48,045 nucleotides of DNA, taken from a virus. The notes under the pieces were generated by a model. It was not told where the DNA came from. It saw nothing but the letters and a program-made list of their open reading frames with translations, and searched no databases. Shown here one piece after another: positions 6,821 through 17,500 of this stretch; positions within the stretch are counted from its first letter, which is position 1; every line of letters begins with the position of its first letter. Where the stretch lies: the IMG/VR virus record IMGVR_UViG_3300006919_000091, positions 1 through 48,045 of that record. The stretch is one strand, 5' to 3'. The translations under genes and the position numbers were made by a program.

Positions 6821-9244
6821 ATGGCGGAAACAATATTAAAGTCTTCTTTCCCGAGCCAAATTGCTTCAGACGAAGAAAAAGCAAGCTCAGAGTACGGATT
6901 AAAAGTAGCCCGCGCTATTGAGCATGAGTGGTTCAAAAGAGATTCAGGCGCAACAAGATTCTACTCTAATAGAGATGAGTTTCACAGATTAAGATTATAC
7001 GCAAGAGGCGAACAGTCTGTAAAAAAATATAAAGATGAATTATCAATAAACGGTGATTTATCATATTTAAATTTAGATTGGAAACCAGTACCAATCATTC
7101 CTAAGTTTGTGGACATAGTTGTTAACGGGATGTCAGATAGAGCTTTTGACATTAAGGCTTTTTCGCAAGACCCATCATCTGTAAAACAACGCTCTGAATA
7201 TGTAGAAAGTATTACTCGTGACATGCAAACACGTGAGCTGAATGATGCAATACAAGAACAGCTCGGCATAAATGTGTATAGCAACGATAAAGATAAGTTG
7301 CCAGAAGATGAAAATGAGTTAGCATTGCATATGCAACTTGAATATAAACAAGCTATTGAAATTGCTGAAGAGCAAGCAATAAATTCTATACTAAACCAGA
7401 ATAACTATGAGTTAACAAAAAGACGTGTTAACTACGATTTAACAGTATTAGGTATAGCTGCGTTAAAAAACCATTTTAATAAATCAGAAGGGATTAAAGT
7501 TGAATATGTAGATCCCGCAGATTTAGTTTACTCTTATACTTATTCACCATATTTTGACGATGTATACTATGTTGGTGAAGTAAAAAGTGTTACAATAAAC
7601 GAACTTAAGAAACAATTTCCTGATTTAACAGACGAGGACTTAAGCAATATAACAAAACAAGGCGTACAAACAGCAGCGTCTCATAATAGGTATATTAATG
7701 AAGATTCAGTGTTAGATGCAAACACAATACAAATTCTTTATTTTAATTACAAAACTTATAACAATGAAGTTTACAAAATTAAAACAACAGCTACGGGAGC
7801 TTCAAAAGCGATTGAAAAAAATGATCAATTCAATCCGCCAAAAGATCCAAGATCTCTTTTTGAAAAAGTAAGTCGTTCTGTTGAGGTAGTTTATGATGGC
7901 GCGTTTGTATTAGGAACACAACAAATGCTTAAGTGGGAACTTGCTAAAAATATGGTACGTCCTAAAAGTGATACAACAAAGGTAATGATGAATTACAATA
8001 TTGTTGCTCCTAGAATATACAAAGGTAGAATAGAATCATTGGTTAGTAGAATTACAAGTTTTGCTGATATGATTCAACTTACGCATTTAAAACTTCAGCA
8101 AGTTATGTCAAGAATGATACCTGACGGTGTTTATCTTGATGCTGATGGACTAGCTGAAATAGATTTAGGTAATGGTACTAACTACAATCCACAAGAAGCA
8201 TTAAATATGTTTTTCCAAACAGGTTCTGTTATTGGTAGATCATTAACTGTGGACGGGGATATGAATCCAGGTAAAGTACCTATTCAAGAGCTAACATCCA
8301 ATGGTGGTAATAATAAAATAAGTTCTTTAATAAGTACTTATAATTATTACCTTCAAATGATTCGCGACGTTACGGGGTTAAACGAAGCACGTGATGGTAG
8401 TGTCCCAGATCAATATGCGTTAGTAGGCGTTCAAAAATTAGCAGCAGCAAACTCTAATACAGCAACGCGCCATATATTACAGTCAGGGTTATATTTAACA
8501 GCAAAAACAGCTGAGTCAATTTCATTGCGTATTTCTGATATATTAGAATATAGCCCAACTAGAGACGCATTCATATCTAGTATTGGAAGATTTAATGTGG
8601 GTACACTTGATGACATTAAAAACATGCACTTGCACGACTTTGGCATTTTTATTGAATTAGCCCCAGACGATGAAGAAAAAGCAATGCTTGAAAATAATAT
8701 CCAAGCAGCCTTAGCTAAGGATCAAATATATTTAGAAGATGCTATTGATATTAGAGAAATAAAAAATATTAAATTAGCAAACCAGTTATTAAAGGTACGT
8801 CGTAAGAAAAAATTCCAGCAAGATAGACAAGTGCAGCAGGAAAATATTCAAATGCAGAGCCAAAGCAACGCACAAGCGGCACAAGCAGCAGCACAAGCTG
8901 ATGTACAAAAGCAGCAAGCTATAACGCAACAAAAAGCAGAGTTAGCACAAATTCAGGCTGACTTAGAAATGCGAAAACTTCAAAATGAAAAAGAGCTTAA
9001 AAAAGAACTTATGAAATATGAGTTTGATCTTAATATGGCTATAAAAGATAAGGAAGCTGAAGCATTTACAAATAAAGAGAAGTATAAAGAAGACAGAAAA
9101 GATGAAAGAACTCGTATTCAAGCTACTCAACAATCTCAATTAATAGAGCAAAGAAAAGATAAAAAAGGCGAACAAGCATTTGAATCCGCAGGCAATGACA
9201 CAATGGGGAGTGGATTTAATTTAGAAATGTTTGAGCCCAGATAA
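6821..9244 (+). CDS. Portal protein
   Basis: 807 residues. The middle contains helix and strand segments typical of large (P22-like) portals: YVDPADLVYSYTYSPYFDD, a long stem/wing section, and GLNEARDGSVPDQYALVGVQKLA around residue 520, the conserved 'R D ... G' motif preceding the crown helices in podovirus portals. The C-terminal ~150 residues form a long Gln/Ala-rich coiled coil (AQAAAQADVQKQQAITQQKAE and following), resembling the P22 portal barrel. Dodecameric at the unique capsid vertex, it docks the terminase and the tail connectors. Position directly after terL and before scaffold and MCP agrees. The call is strong from context and motif. Confidence 0.88.
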   Translation: MAETILKSSFPSQIASDEEKASSEYGLKVARAIEHEWFKRDSGATRFYSNRDEFHRLRLYARGEQSVKKYKDELSINGDLSYLNLDWKPVPIIPKFVDIVVNGMSDRAFDIKAFSQDPSSVKQRSEYVESITRDMQTRELNDAIQEQLGINVYSNDKDKLPEDENELALHMQLEYKQAIEIAEEQAINSILNQNNYELTKRRVNYDLTVLGIAALKNHFNKSEGIKVEYVDPADLVYSYTYSPYFDDVYYVGEVKSVTINELKKQFPDLTDEDLSNITKQGVQTAASHNRYINEDSVLDANTIQILYFNYKTYNNEVYKIKTTATGASKAIEKNDQFNPPKDPRSLFEKVSRSVEVVYDGAFVLGTQQMLKWELAKNMVRPKSDTTKVMMNYNIVAPRIYKGRIESLVSRITSFADMIQLTHLKLQQVMSRMIPDGVYLDADGLAEIDLGNGTNYNPQEALNMFFQTGSVIGRSLTVDGDMNPGKVPIQELTSNGGNNKISSLISTYNYYLQMIRDVTGLNEARDGSVPDQYALVGVQKLAAANSNTATRHILQSGLYLTAKTAESISLRISDILEYSPTRDAFISSIGRFNVGTLDDIKNMHLHDFGIFIELAPDDEEKAMLENNIQAALAKDQIYLEDAIDIREIKNIKLANQLLKVRRKKKFQQDRQVQQENIQMQSQSNAQAAQAAAQADVQKQQAITQQKAELAQIQADLEMRKLQNEKELKKELMKYEFDLNMAIKDKEAEAFTNKEKYKEDRKDERTRIQATQQSQLIEQRKDKKGEQAFESAGNDTMGSGFNLEMFEPR

Positions 9245-9279
9245 TAAAACCCATTTTTTTAATTTTATAATATTTTATC

Positions 9280-10509
9280 ATGGCAGAAGAAACCCAAGAA
9301 CAAGAAGTAATTCAGGAGACCCAAGAAACAACTCCTGAACCACAAGAGTCATCTACAACAGCTACAGTTGATGATGATGGAACCATTAAGTTAGATTTAA
9401 GAAATTTTACAGAAGATGCCGTTCAAAAGCAAAGCACAGATGAGATTCCTGTACGCGACGAACCCGAAATTAGCGGAGAAGTACAAGAACAAAACATCGA
9501 AACAACAGATGAGCAACCTACCGGAGAAAGTGAGCCCGATAACGAAGAAGATGCGGTACTCGAGCTCATACAGGATGAAGAGGTAGAAAAACCAGCAACA
9601 TTAGCTGATAAAATAAAAGATATTCCAAATAAGCTTAAAGAAGAATCTGAAAGCGTAAATAATAATCAAGAGCCTGCTCGTGAGCTTCCTGAAAATATAG
9701 ATAAGCTAGTTAAGTTTATGGAAGATACAGGCGGGAGTGTTGAAGATTATGTAAATCTCAACAAAGATTATGAAGGAATGGCTGATATGGATTTGCTACG
9801 CGAATACTATCGCCAATCAAAACCACATTTATCGCCAGACGAAGTTGACTTTTTAATAGAAGATAACTTTTCTTATGACGAAGATGTGGACGAAGAGCGT
9901 GATATAAAGCGCAAAAAATTAGCATTTAAAGAATCAATTGCTGAAGCTAAATCAAATCTTAATAACCTTAAGGGTAAATATTACGAAGATCTTAAGTTAA
10001 GTTCTAAGTTAACCCCTGAGCAACGAGAAGCGGTTGAGTTTTACAACGATTATAAACAAGATCAAGAATCACGATCACAAATTGCAGAACAACAAAGATC
10101 TATATTTAAAGAAAAAACAAATGAATTGTTTACCAATGAATTCAAAGGTTTTGATTTTAAAGTTGGTGATAATAAATATAGATTTAAAGTTAAAGATGTA
10201 AATAGCGTAAAAGAATCCCAATCTGACATTAATACGCTTGTTAGCAAGTTTGTTAACGAAAGCAACGAAATGGAAGATGCTGCGGGTTACCATAAAGCGT
10301 TATTTACAGCTATGAATGCAGATGCAGTTGCAAACCATTTTTATGAGCAAGGACGTGCCGACGCGCTTAAAACGCAAATGGCTAAATCAAAAAATATTGA
10401 TATGAACCCACGCTCTAGCCATGAAAAAGTTACAACCACATCAGGTATGCAAGTTCGTGCAATAACTGGGGATAATCTTGATCGATTGAAAATTAAAATT
10501 AAAAAATAA
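9280..10509 (+). CDS. Capsid scaffolding protein candidate
   Basis: 409 residues, very acidic, especially the first ~130 (runs of E, Q, T: ETQEQEVIQETQETTPEPQE), with predicted coiled-coil helices from ~200 (DEERDIKRKKLAFKESIAEAK) and a basic C-terminus (NLDRLKIKIKK). Acidic low-complexity N-terminus, helical body and basic C-terminal capsid-binding tail are the hallmark of tailed-phage scaffolding proteins. It lies between portal and major capsid protein, exactly where scaffold is expected. No protease motif (Ser-His-Asp) was seen, so there is no evidence for a fused maturation protease. Confidence 0.75.
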   Translation: MAEETQEQEVIQETQETTPEPQESSTTATVDDDGTIKLDLRNFTEDAVQKQSTDEIPVRDEPEISGEVQEQNIETTDEQPTGESEPDNEEDAVLELIQDEEVEKPATLADKIKDIPNKLKEESESVNNNQEPARELPENIDKLVKFMEDTGGSVEDYVNLNKDYEGMADMDLLREYYRQSKPHLSPDEVDFLIEDNFSYDEDVDEERDIKRKKLAFKESIAEAKSNLNNLKGKYYEDLKLSSKLTPEQREAVEFYNDYKQDQESRSQIAEQQRSIFKEKTNELFTNEFKGFDFKVGDNKYRFKVKDVNSVKESQSDINTLVSKFVNESNEMEDAAGYHKALFTAMNADAVANHFYEQGRADALKTQMAKSKNIDMNPRSSHEKVTTTSGMQVRAITGDNLDRLKIKIKK

Positions 10510-10528
10510 CTTTTAAACCTAAAATAAA

Positions 10529-11971
10529 ATGGGATTATTTGAAACAGGTGGATCGTTTCCAGCAGGATTAACTCCATCACCAACCAAATCATTATTTGGT
10601 TCAAACTATTTAACTTTTGACTCTGCCTCTGGAGGTGGAACATTTGCACAACAATTTTTACCAGACGTATACGAAAAAGAAGTTGAGCGTTATGGAAATC
10701 GCTCTGTATCTTCTTTCTTGCGTATGGTAGGAGCTGAAATTCCTTCTGCTTCAGACCAAATAATTTGGTCAGAGCAAGGAAGATTGCACATCGCATATGA
10801 TGCTGCTGCTGCTAACACTGGAACTAACGTAATTACTGAAGCTGGACACGCTGTACGAGCTGGACAAACCGTAGCTGTTGCTGAGGGACTTGTAACTGTA
10901 AAAGCTGTTGTTATTTCTGTAACTACTGATACATTCACAGTTGCTCCTTACGCTGAACAAACTCTTGATGCTGCTGGTTTATCTACTGGTGCTGCTGTAG
11001 CTGTAAAAGTATTTGTTTACGGTTCTGAATTTGCTAAGGGAACTGCCGGTATGACAGGATCTGTAGATGCTGGTTTCCAACAATTTAGCAATTCACCAAT
11101 CATCATCAAAGATAAATATAATATCTCTGGTTCTGATGCTGCGCAAATTGGGTGGGTAGAAGTAACTACTGAAAACGGAGCTTCTGGGTACTTATGGTAT
11201 TTAAAATCTGAGCACGAAACTCGTTTACGTTTTGAAGATTATCTTGAAATGTCAATGGTTGAAGGTGAATTAGCTGCTACCGCTGGTAATGGTTCTGAAG
11301 CTAACGATCAAGGATATAAAGGTACTGAAGGTCTTTTTGCTGCTATTGAAAGCAGAGGAAATATCTATCAAAACTTTAATTCTGGTGAAGCTAGCTTAAG
11401 CAATGCTGGAGCTGATAGAACTGCATTACAAGATTTTGATGAAATTCTTAAAAATCTTGACAAGCAAGGAGCTATTGAAGAAAACATGTTATTCTTAAAT
11501 CGTGCAACTGCATTAGCTTTTGATGATATGTTAGGTGCTGTAAATGCTCACTATAACGGAGGTACTTCTTTTGGAGTATTTGACAATAGCGAGGACATGG
11601 CTATCAACTTAGGATTTAGCGGTTTCCGTAGAGGATCTTATGACTTTTACAAAACTGACTGGAAATACTTAAATGATGCTGCTACACGTGGACTTACTGA
11701 AGATATTGATGGTGTTATGGTGCCAGCTGGTACTTCAACAGTATACGATCAGCAACTAGGTAAGAACATTAAGCGTCCTTTCTTACACGTGCGTTACCGC
11801 GCTTCTGAAGCAGATGATAGAAAAATGAAGTCTTGGATCACTGGATCTGTAGGTGGAGTTTACACTTCTGATGTTGATGAAATGAACGTACACTTCTTAT
11901 CAGAAAGATGTTTATGTGTTCAAGGTGCTAACAACTTTGTATTATTCAAGTCTGTTACTCAAGGAGCATAA
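10529..11971 (+). CDS. Major capsid protein
   Basis: 480 residues. The N-terminal arm is followed by FAQQFLPDVYEKEVERYGNRSVSSF and IIWSEQGRLH, the long helix and strand arrangement of HK97-fold capsid proteins. The middle (residues ~90-190) is an Ala/Val/Gly-rich beta segment that may be an inserted domain. The C-terminal half has RPFLHVRYRASEADDRKMKSW, like an E-loop/P-domain strand. Codon choice is visibly different from its neighbours (GCT for Ala, GGA for Gly, AAC for Asn), as expected for the most expressed virion protein. A rho-independent-type hairpin lies 17 bases after the stop. The leader TTTTAAACCTAAAATAAA lacks a Shine-Dalgarno motif. Confidence 0.88.
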   Translation: MGLFETGGSFPAGLTPSPTKSLFGSNYLTFDSASGGGTFAQQFLPDVYEKEVERYGNRSVSSFLRMVGAEIPSASDQIIWSEQGRLHIAYDAAAANTGTNVITEAGHAVRAGQTVAVAEGLVTVKAVVISVTTDTFTVAPYAEQTLDAAGLSTGAAVAVKVFVYGSEFAKGTAGMTGSVDAGFQQFSNSPIIIKDKYNISGSDAAQIGWVEVTTENGASGYLWYLKSEHETRLRFEDYLEMSMVEGELAATAGNGSEANDQGYKGTEGLFAAIESRGNIYQNFNSGEASLSNAGADRTALQDFDEILKNLDKQGAIEENMLFLNRATALAFDDMLGAVNAHYNGGTSFGVFDNSEDMAINLGFSGFRRGSYDFYKTDWKYLNDAATRGLTEDIDGVMVPAGTSTVYDQQLGKNIKRPFLHVRYRASEADDRKMKSWITGSVGGVYTSDVDEMNVHFLSERCLCVQGANNFVLFKSVTQGA

Positions 11972-11988
11972 CAAATAATGTAAGATTT

Positions 11989-12018
11989 ACCCCTGATGGA
12001 TTTTCAGGGGTAGGTTTT
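11989..12018 (+). terminator. Intrinsic terminator after the capsid gene
   Basis: ACCCCTGA (11989-11996) pairs perfectly with TCAGGGGT (12004-12011) around a 7-base loop, followed by AGGTTTTACTTTT. It would cap or stabilise the abundant capsid mRNA. Since structural genes continue downstream, it is probably a partial terminator or followed by a new promoter in the T/A-rich stretch before 12047. Confidence 0.75.
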
Positions 12019-12046
12019 ACTTTTAACAATTTTATTATATTATATT

Positions 12047-12877
12047 ATGGCAAAAAAGAAAGAGGTTGTAGAAGCTTTAGAAGTTTCAGCAGCCCAAATA
12101 GTAGAAACACCAAAACCGATTAAACCTGTCCAAAAAAAAGATGAATGGACAATTAAGGATAGAACTTACGTCTTGAAAGGTAATAAAGCACCTATAACAT
12201 ATACGTTAGCTTCTAGGCATCATGGTAGGAACCCATTGATGTGGTTTGATGAAGGCAAAGGTTTAAATAGAGAATTGCGTTACGCTAGTAACCAAAATTC
12301 CCCGTTTAAAGATGAACAACAAGGATATTCAACTTTAAAACATATTGTTTTTAAAAACGGATCTTTATTTGTTCCAAAATCTGATCAAGCCTTACAAAAA
12401 TTATTATCATTATATCATCCGCAACGTAATAAAACATACTATGAAGTAGATAACGTTGCTGTTGCTAAATATGAATTACAAGATTTAGAACTAGAAATTG
12501 AAGCACTAAATTTAGCTAAAGGATTAGATGTTGATCATGCTGAAGCTGTTTTACGGGTCGAGCAAGGCTCAAGTGTTAGTAAAATGACTAGTCAAGAAAT
12601 TAGAAGAGACTTATTATTATTTGCTAGAAATAATGCAGAGTTATTTGTTGAGCTAGTGAATGATGATAATGTACAATTAAGAAACTTTGGAATTAAAGCG
12701 GCTGAAGCTGGCATTATTTCGCTGTCACAAGATCAAAGAACTTTTTCTTGGAGTAGCACAAATAGAAAGCTTATGACGGTGCCATTTGATGAAAACCCAT
12801 ACTCTGCACTTGCGGCGTGGTTTAAAACAGATGAAGGGACTGAAGTTTACAAATCAATAGAGAAAAAACTTAAGTAA
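12047..12877 (+). CDS. Virion structural protein, head or connector associated
   Basis: 276 residues with a basic Lys/Val/Glu N-terminus (AKKKEVVEALEVS), then WTIKDRTYVLKGNKAPITYTLASRHHGRNPLMWFDEGKG and a helical C-terminal half (ELQDLELEIEALNLAKGLDVD). The 'YVLKG..PlTytL.SRH....PLMWFDE' pattern occurs in proteins placed right after capsid genes in marine podoviruses as far as I recall. No enzymatic motif is visible. It sits between two hairpins (after the MCP and before the next gene), so it may be produced at an intermediate level. A capsid-decoration or head-completion role is inferred from position. Confidence 0.6.
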   Translation: MAKKKEVVEALEVSAAQIVETPKPIKPVQKKDEWTIKDRTYVLKGNKAPITYTLASRHHGRNPLMWFDEGKGLNRELRYASNQNSPFKDEQQGYSTLKHIVFKNGSLFVPKSDQALQKLLSLYHPQRNKTYYEVDNVAVAKYELQDLELEIEALNLAKGLDVDHAEAVLRVEQGSSVSKMTSQEIRRDLLLFARNNAELFVELVNDDNVQLRNFGIKAAEAGIISLSQDQRTFSWSSTNRKLMTVPFDENPYSALAAWFKTDEGTEVYKSIEKKLK

Positions 12878-12888
12878 ACCGTGGTGAT

Positions 12889-12920
12889 AAGGGTCACTTT
12901 GGTGGCCCTTATTATTATAA
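12889..12920 (+). terminator. Intrinsic terminator between structural genes
   Basis: AAGGGTCAC (12889-12897) pairs with GTGGCCCTT (12902-12910) with one G-T pair and a 4-base loop, followed by ATTATTATAAAT. It occupies the gap 12878-12928 and argues that the next gene starts at ATG 12929, not at the upstream in-frame GTG 12881. Confidence 0.65.
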
Positions 12921-12928
12921 ATATAGAT

Positions 12929-13615
12929 ATGGCAGTTAACATTAATACGGTATATAACAGAGTATTAGCAATTTCAAACAAAGAGAATAGGGGTTATATA
13001 ACACCGCAGGAATTCAATTTGTTAGCTAATCAAGCCCAATTAGAAATATTTGAGCAATATTTTTATGATCTTAACCAATTCAATAGGATGGGTGAGATTA
13101 ATAATGAGCATGCTAATATCATAAAAAATATAAAAGAAAAAATCAATCTGTTTAGAAAATCAACAGATTTGGCTTATTCTAATCCATTATTTGCAATGCC
13201 AACTGACTTATATAGGCTAGGAACAGTATTCTACAATAATGCAATAGAAATTGAGGAAATAGCTCAAAACGAATATTTATATATAAATGCTTCACCTTTA
13301 ACAAAACCCACAACAGCTAGACCTGTATTTATCAGAGAAGGAGGATATATTAATGTATACCCTACTACAATAACTTCAGCGGTAAAATGTTCTTATATAA
13401 AAATACCAGCTGAGGTAGGTTGGGGATATACAGATGTAGATAATGTTAGTTTATATGACTCATCTACTACAACTGATTTTGAGCTCCATGAAAGCGAAGA
13501 AACTGTTCTGGTATATAAAATATTAGCTTATGCAGGAATAGTCATTAGACAGCCTGAAATAAGCCAAATAGCGGATCAAAAAGACGCTTTAAAAGTACAA
13601 AAAGAAAAATCTTAA
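12929..13615 (+). CDS. Head-tail connector / adaptor candidate
   Basis: 228 residues from ATG 12929 (MAVNINTVYNRVLAISNKEN). A GTG in frame at 12881 would add 16 residues encoded by the terminator hairpin, so it was rejected. The N-terminal ~90 residues are helical (ITPQEFNLLANQAQLEIFEQYFYDL), followed by a beta-rich domain (YLYINASPLTKPTTARPVFIR, YINVYPTTI) and a C-terminal helix. This 'helical bundle plus beta-sandwich' arrangement and the YNRVL...NKENRGYITP start are typical of neck or ring proteins beneath the portal in podo- and crAss-like viruses. The precise homologue (P22 gp4-like adaptor versus ring protein) cannot be decided from sequence alone. Confidence 0.55.
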   Translation: MAVNINTVYNRVLAISNKENRGYITPQEFNLLANQAQLEIFEQYFYDLNQFNRMGEINNEHANIIKNIKEKINLFRKSTDLAYSNPLFAMPTDLYRLGTVFYNNAIEIEEIAQNEYLYINASPLTKPTTARPVFIREGGYINVYPTTITSAVKCSYIKIPAEVGWGYTDVDNVSLYDSSTTTDFELHESEETVLVYKILAYAGIVIRQPEISQIADQKDALKVQKEKS

Positions 13616-13619
13616 ATAA

Positions 13620-14504
13620 ATGGCATTAGGAACGCAAACACCAAAAGAATATTACGGAGGATCGGCTAATGGCGATTACCAGTATATAACAGCCACTGAT
13701 ATTATAAATAACTTTATTGTTTCTCAAGTTGGAGATGATAAGATTATTAAAAGTGCAAAACGTGCTGAGGTTGCATTCCACGCGCAGCGAGGTATACAAG
13801 AGTTAAACTATGATACTGTAAATAGTCTTAAAACTCAAGAAATTGAATTACCTCCGTCTTTATCTGTAGACTTGCCGCACGATTTTGTTAGCTATGTTAA
13901 AATAACATACGTAGATGACGCTGGAATTGAAAGAGCTATAAAGCCGGCACCTTTATCAACAGCCCCTGCTGCTATACTACAGGATGATAATTATAATTAT
14001 TTATTTGATGACCAAGGGAATTTGCTATTAGGTTCTGAGTCTACAACAGTAAGTAGGTTTCAAAAGTCTAGTTCTGACAATGTTCAACGAGACACCATAG
14101 ATAATTTAGAAGAAGGGTATGGTTATAATGTTGATTTTGGTAAACGTTATGGTTTAAACCCTCAATTAGCGACCAAAACCGGTTTTTTTATAATTGATGA
14201 TACTAATGGAATAATTAGCTTTTCAAGCGATTTAAAAGACAAAATAATTATTATAAAGTATATATCAGATGGTTTATTCGCTGAAGGTGATATGCGTATT
14301 CATAAATTTGCGGAAGAAGCTTTATATAAGTTTATAGCACACGGTATTATTACAGCAAAAGCAAATGTACCAGAATATCAAGTAAACCGACTAAAAAAAG
14401 AAAAGCGAGCGGCCATTCGATCGGCCAAGCTAAGATTAGCGAATGTTAGTATAGAAGATCTTACTCAAATAATGCGCGGAAAATCGCAACAAATTAAGCA
14501 CTAA
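13620..14504 (+). CDS. Head-tail connector / neck protein candidate
   Basis: 294 residues. The N-terminal half has ITATDIINNFIVSQVGDDKII, then AKRAEVAFHAQRGIQELNYDT and LPPSLSVDLPHDFVSYVKIT. The middle is a variable loop region and the C-terminus is basic and helical (VNRLKKEKRAAIRSAKLRLA). The 'FHAQRGIQELNYDT' helix followed by a 'LPxD(F/Y)V.YVKI' strand recurs in neck/tail-tube proteins of short-tailed phages. It is 4 bases downstream of the previous connector gene and 3 bases upstream of the giant hub gene, so these three are probably co-assembled. The function is inferred. Confidence 0.55.
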   Translation: MALGTQTPKEYYGGSANGDYQYITATDIINNFIVSQVGDDKIIKSAKRAEVAFHAQRGIQELNYDTVNSLKTQEIELPPSLSVDLPHDFVSYVKITYVDDAGIERAIKPAPLSTAPAAILQDDNYNYLFDDQGNLLLGSESTTVSRFQKSSSDNVQRDTIDNLEEGYGYNVDFGKRYGLNPQLATKTGFFIIDDTNGIISFSSDLKDKIIIIKYISDGLFAEGDMRIHKFAEEALYKFIAHGIITAKANVPEYQVNRLKKEKRAAIRSAKLRLANVSIEDLTQIMRGKSQQIKH

Positions 14505-14507
14505 TAA

Positions 14508-17500
14508 ATGGCAGAACTTAAGCATACATTTGTTAAAGGTCGAATGAATAAAGACCTTGACGAAAGACTTATACCTAATGGTGAATATAGAGACGCTTTA
14601 AACATTCAAATATCTAGTTCAGAAGGTTCTGATGCTGGTGCTATTGAGAATGTATTGGGTAATGAAAAAGTTTTTGATTTAGGTTTAACAAATGCGACTT
14701 GTATAGGGACAGCTAAAGATACTCTTAATAAAAAAATATATTGGTTTGTTACTTCTGAAGAATTAAATGGCATTTACGAATATGATATTGTTAATAATAT
14801 TATTGACCCAATATTAATAGATTTAAAAGCTTTTACCGAGGTAACTATTAATGGCTTAAGAATTGACCCATCTGATGACGGCCTTATTTTAAGAGGGCTG
14901 AGTTTGGATGAAAGAAAGGATATATTTTTTAATTTTAAACAAGACCCTCCAGTTTATGATCAAAGTCTTAAGCAATCCACCCAAGCTTTATGCCGTAATA
15001 GCATAAAAATATCTTCCGTATTACCTCCGCTAGAATTTAATGTGCCTAAAAATACAATAATAACTACTCCTAAAAATGATACTTCAAATTCTTTAATACT
15101 CAATAATGTTCCTTATACTGGCGAAATACAAGCGGGTGTTACTTTTACTTTTGAATATTTTAAAGAAAGTGTATTAAATTTTGATTCAAAATATTTTATT
15201 TTAGGCGCAAATATTATTGATGGCTTATTGTTTTTTACAGATGGATTAAATGAGCCAAAAGTTATTGATATAGAAAAGTTTAAGCACTATTCAAATAATT
15301 TAAAACAAGCCGACGGAACAATATTAAAACAAAATACAATTATAAGATTGTATGATGGATCTACAAGAAACATTTTAGAAGAAGATATATGTGTAGCTAA
15401 AAAAGCCCCTCAAAAATCTCCTGAATTAAGAATGTCAACTACACTTAGAGATAATGTAGTAGTTTCAAGTGGTACTTTTAATTTTTATAAAGATGGAGCA
15501 TTAGTATTACCTTCTAATGAAAATCCAACTATAACAGCAGGGCAAAATTTATCTCCGGCTGCTGGGTGGAAAGAAGGAGATATTATTATTTTTGATTTTG
15601 AAAACAATAACAAAACATATGAGGCTACATTAAAAATAAATAGTATAGCCTCTACAACTACAGTATTTCAAGTTATTTCTTATAGCGAGCAACCTGAAAA
15701 TATAGATTATAATGTTACTGCTACATTGCAGGAAAATGATCCTATATATGAATTAAAATTTCCAAGGTTTGCATATAGATGGAAATACTTAGATAATACA
15801 TATTCAACATTTTCACCATTTTCAATGCCTGCTTTTATCCCGGGTGAATTTGAATACGACGGAAAAAAAGGGTTTAATGAAGGCCTTGTAAATAATTTAA
15901 GAAGGTTAACATTATTAAACATTGATAAAGGTAATGATACTGTTAAATCAATTGATATTCTTTTAAAGTTTGATGATGACAATAATGTTTATATTGTTGA
16001 TACTAAAAAAAGAAAAGATGTTGAAGGAGTAAATTTATCTTTTGAGATAACAAAAGAAACAATAAAATCTACTGTACCAAATATTCAGTTACTAAGACAA
16101 TGGGACAATGTACCTAAAAAAGCACTTGCGCAAGAAATTGTTGGGAATAGAATAATATACGGTAATTATTATCAAAATTATGATATTCCATATGATCCTA
16201 AGTTTTCAGTAGCCCCTGTGATTACTGACGGGCTTTTTAAACGAAGTATTAAGTCTAATAGAAATTATGAGTTAGGTGTTGTTTATGTTGATAAATTTAA
16301 TAGGCAAACGCCTGTTTTGTCAAATAATTCTGGATCGTATTTTTTAGATAAATCATTTGCTAATAAAAATACAGCATTATCTGTTAAACTAAACAGCGTG
16401 CCTCCAGCGTGGGCCACACATTTCAAATTTTTTGTAAAAGAAACATCTGCAGAATATTATAATATAGCGGCAGACAGGGTATATTTTGATGATGATAATG
16501 GATTTGCTTTTGTTTCATTCCCTTCTTCAGAAAGAAATAAAATTAATGAAGATAGCTATATATTATTAAAAAAGAGCCACGGGAAAAATGAAGCTATTAA
16601 TAATCCTGATAATAGGTATAAAGTTATTGATATATTTAATGAGCCCCCAGAATTTGTTCACGAAAAAATTGAGCAAGTTGGTATTTTTGGTAATGTTTTA
16701 TTTTCTGCTTCTTATGGAGATCAAACATTAACGACTGTAAAAAAAGAAGGCTCTACTCCTGCTAAAGATAATACTACTATATTAATAAGTTCTATTAACT
16801 CAAAAGGAACTATTACTTCCCCACCTACTGCAACCGACGAGCAAGGCGTTGACGACGAGTCTAAAAAACAATTAGCTGTTGGTAGATACGTGAAATTTGC
16901 TAAAGATAATAAAAAATCAAAACTATATAAAATCGCTAGCATTAGATACCACTTAGATGGTGCCGATGAAGCGGAAATAAAATTTACTGAACCTTTTGGA
17001 GATGATATAGATTTTTTATATACCGGAACAAATGACACTATTAGACCCGGTATTGATATGCGTATATATGAGGATAGCGCTAATGCAGGTGACCCAGAGT
17101 TTAATGGAAGGTTTTTTGTAAAACTTGAATCAAACGGGCTATTAAAAAATGCTACAGAACAATCTGCCTTAAATGACGGTGATATAGAATATTATGCTAA
17201 ATACTCTGCTAGTTTTGATGGCCTTGATAGAAATCCCAGAAATCGAAACGAAATTAGGATTGTACCATTTTTTGTTCGATGGGGTGGAACACCTACAGCG
17301 GGTAGCGGTTCTCAAAATGGACAAAGACAAACATTTGGGGGAAAACAGTTCCATATTTCTTTAGAAGTGACCGGGCCAGCTGACGATAATATATTATTAC
17401 AAAATATAGAAACAGGTTCTAAAATACAATTTTCAAACCACGAAACAATATATAGAGTTGGTCAGGTTTATGTTCAAACTTTAACATCATTTCCCCAAAT

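Noticed and set aside
12881-12928. GTG start extending the connector gene upstream
   Set aside because: The added codons fall on a terminator hairpin; ATG 12929 gives a family-like N-terminus.
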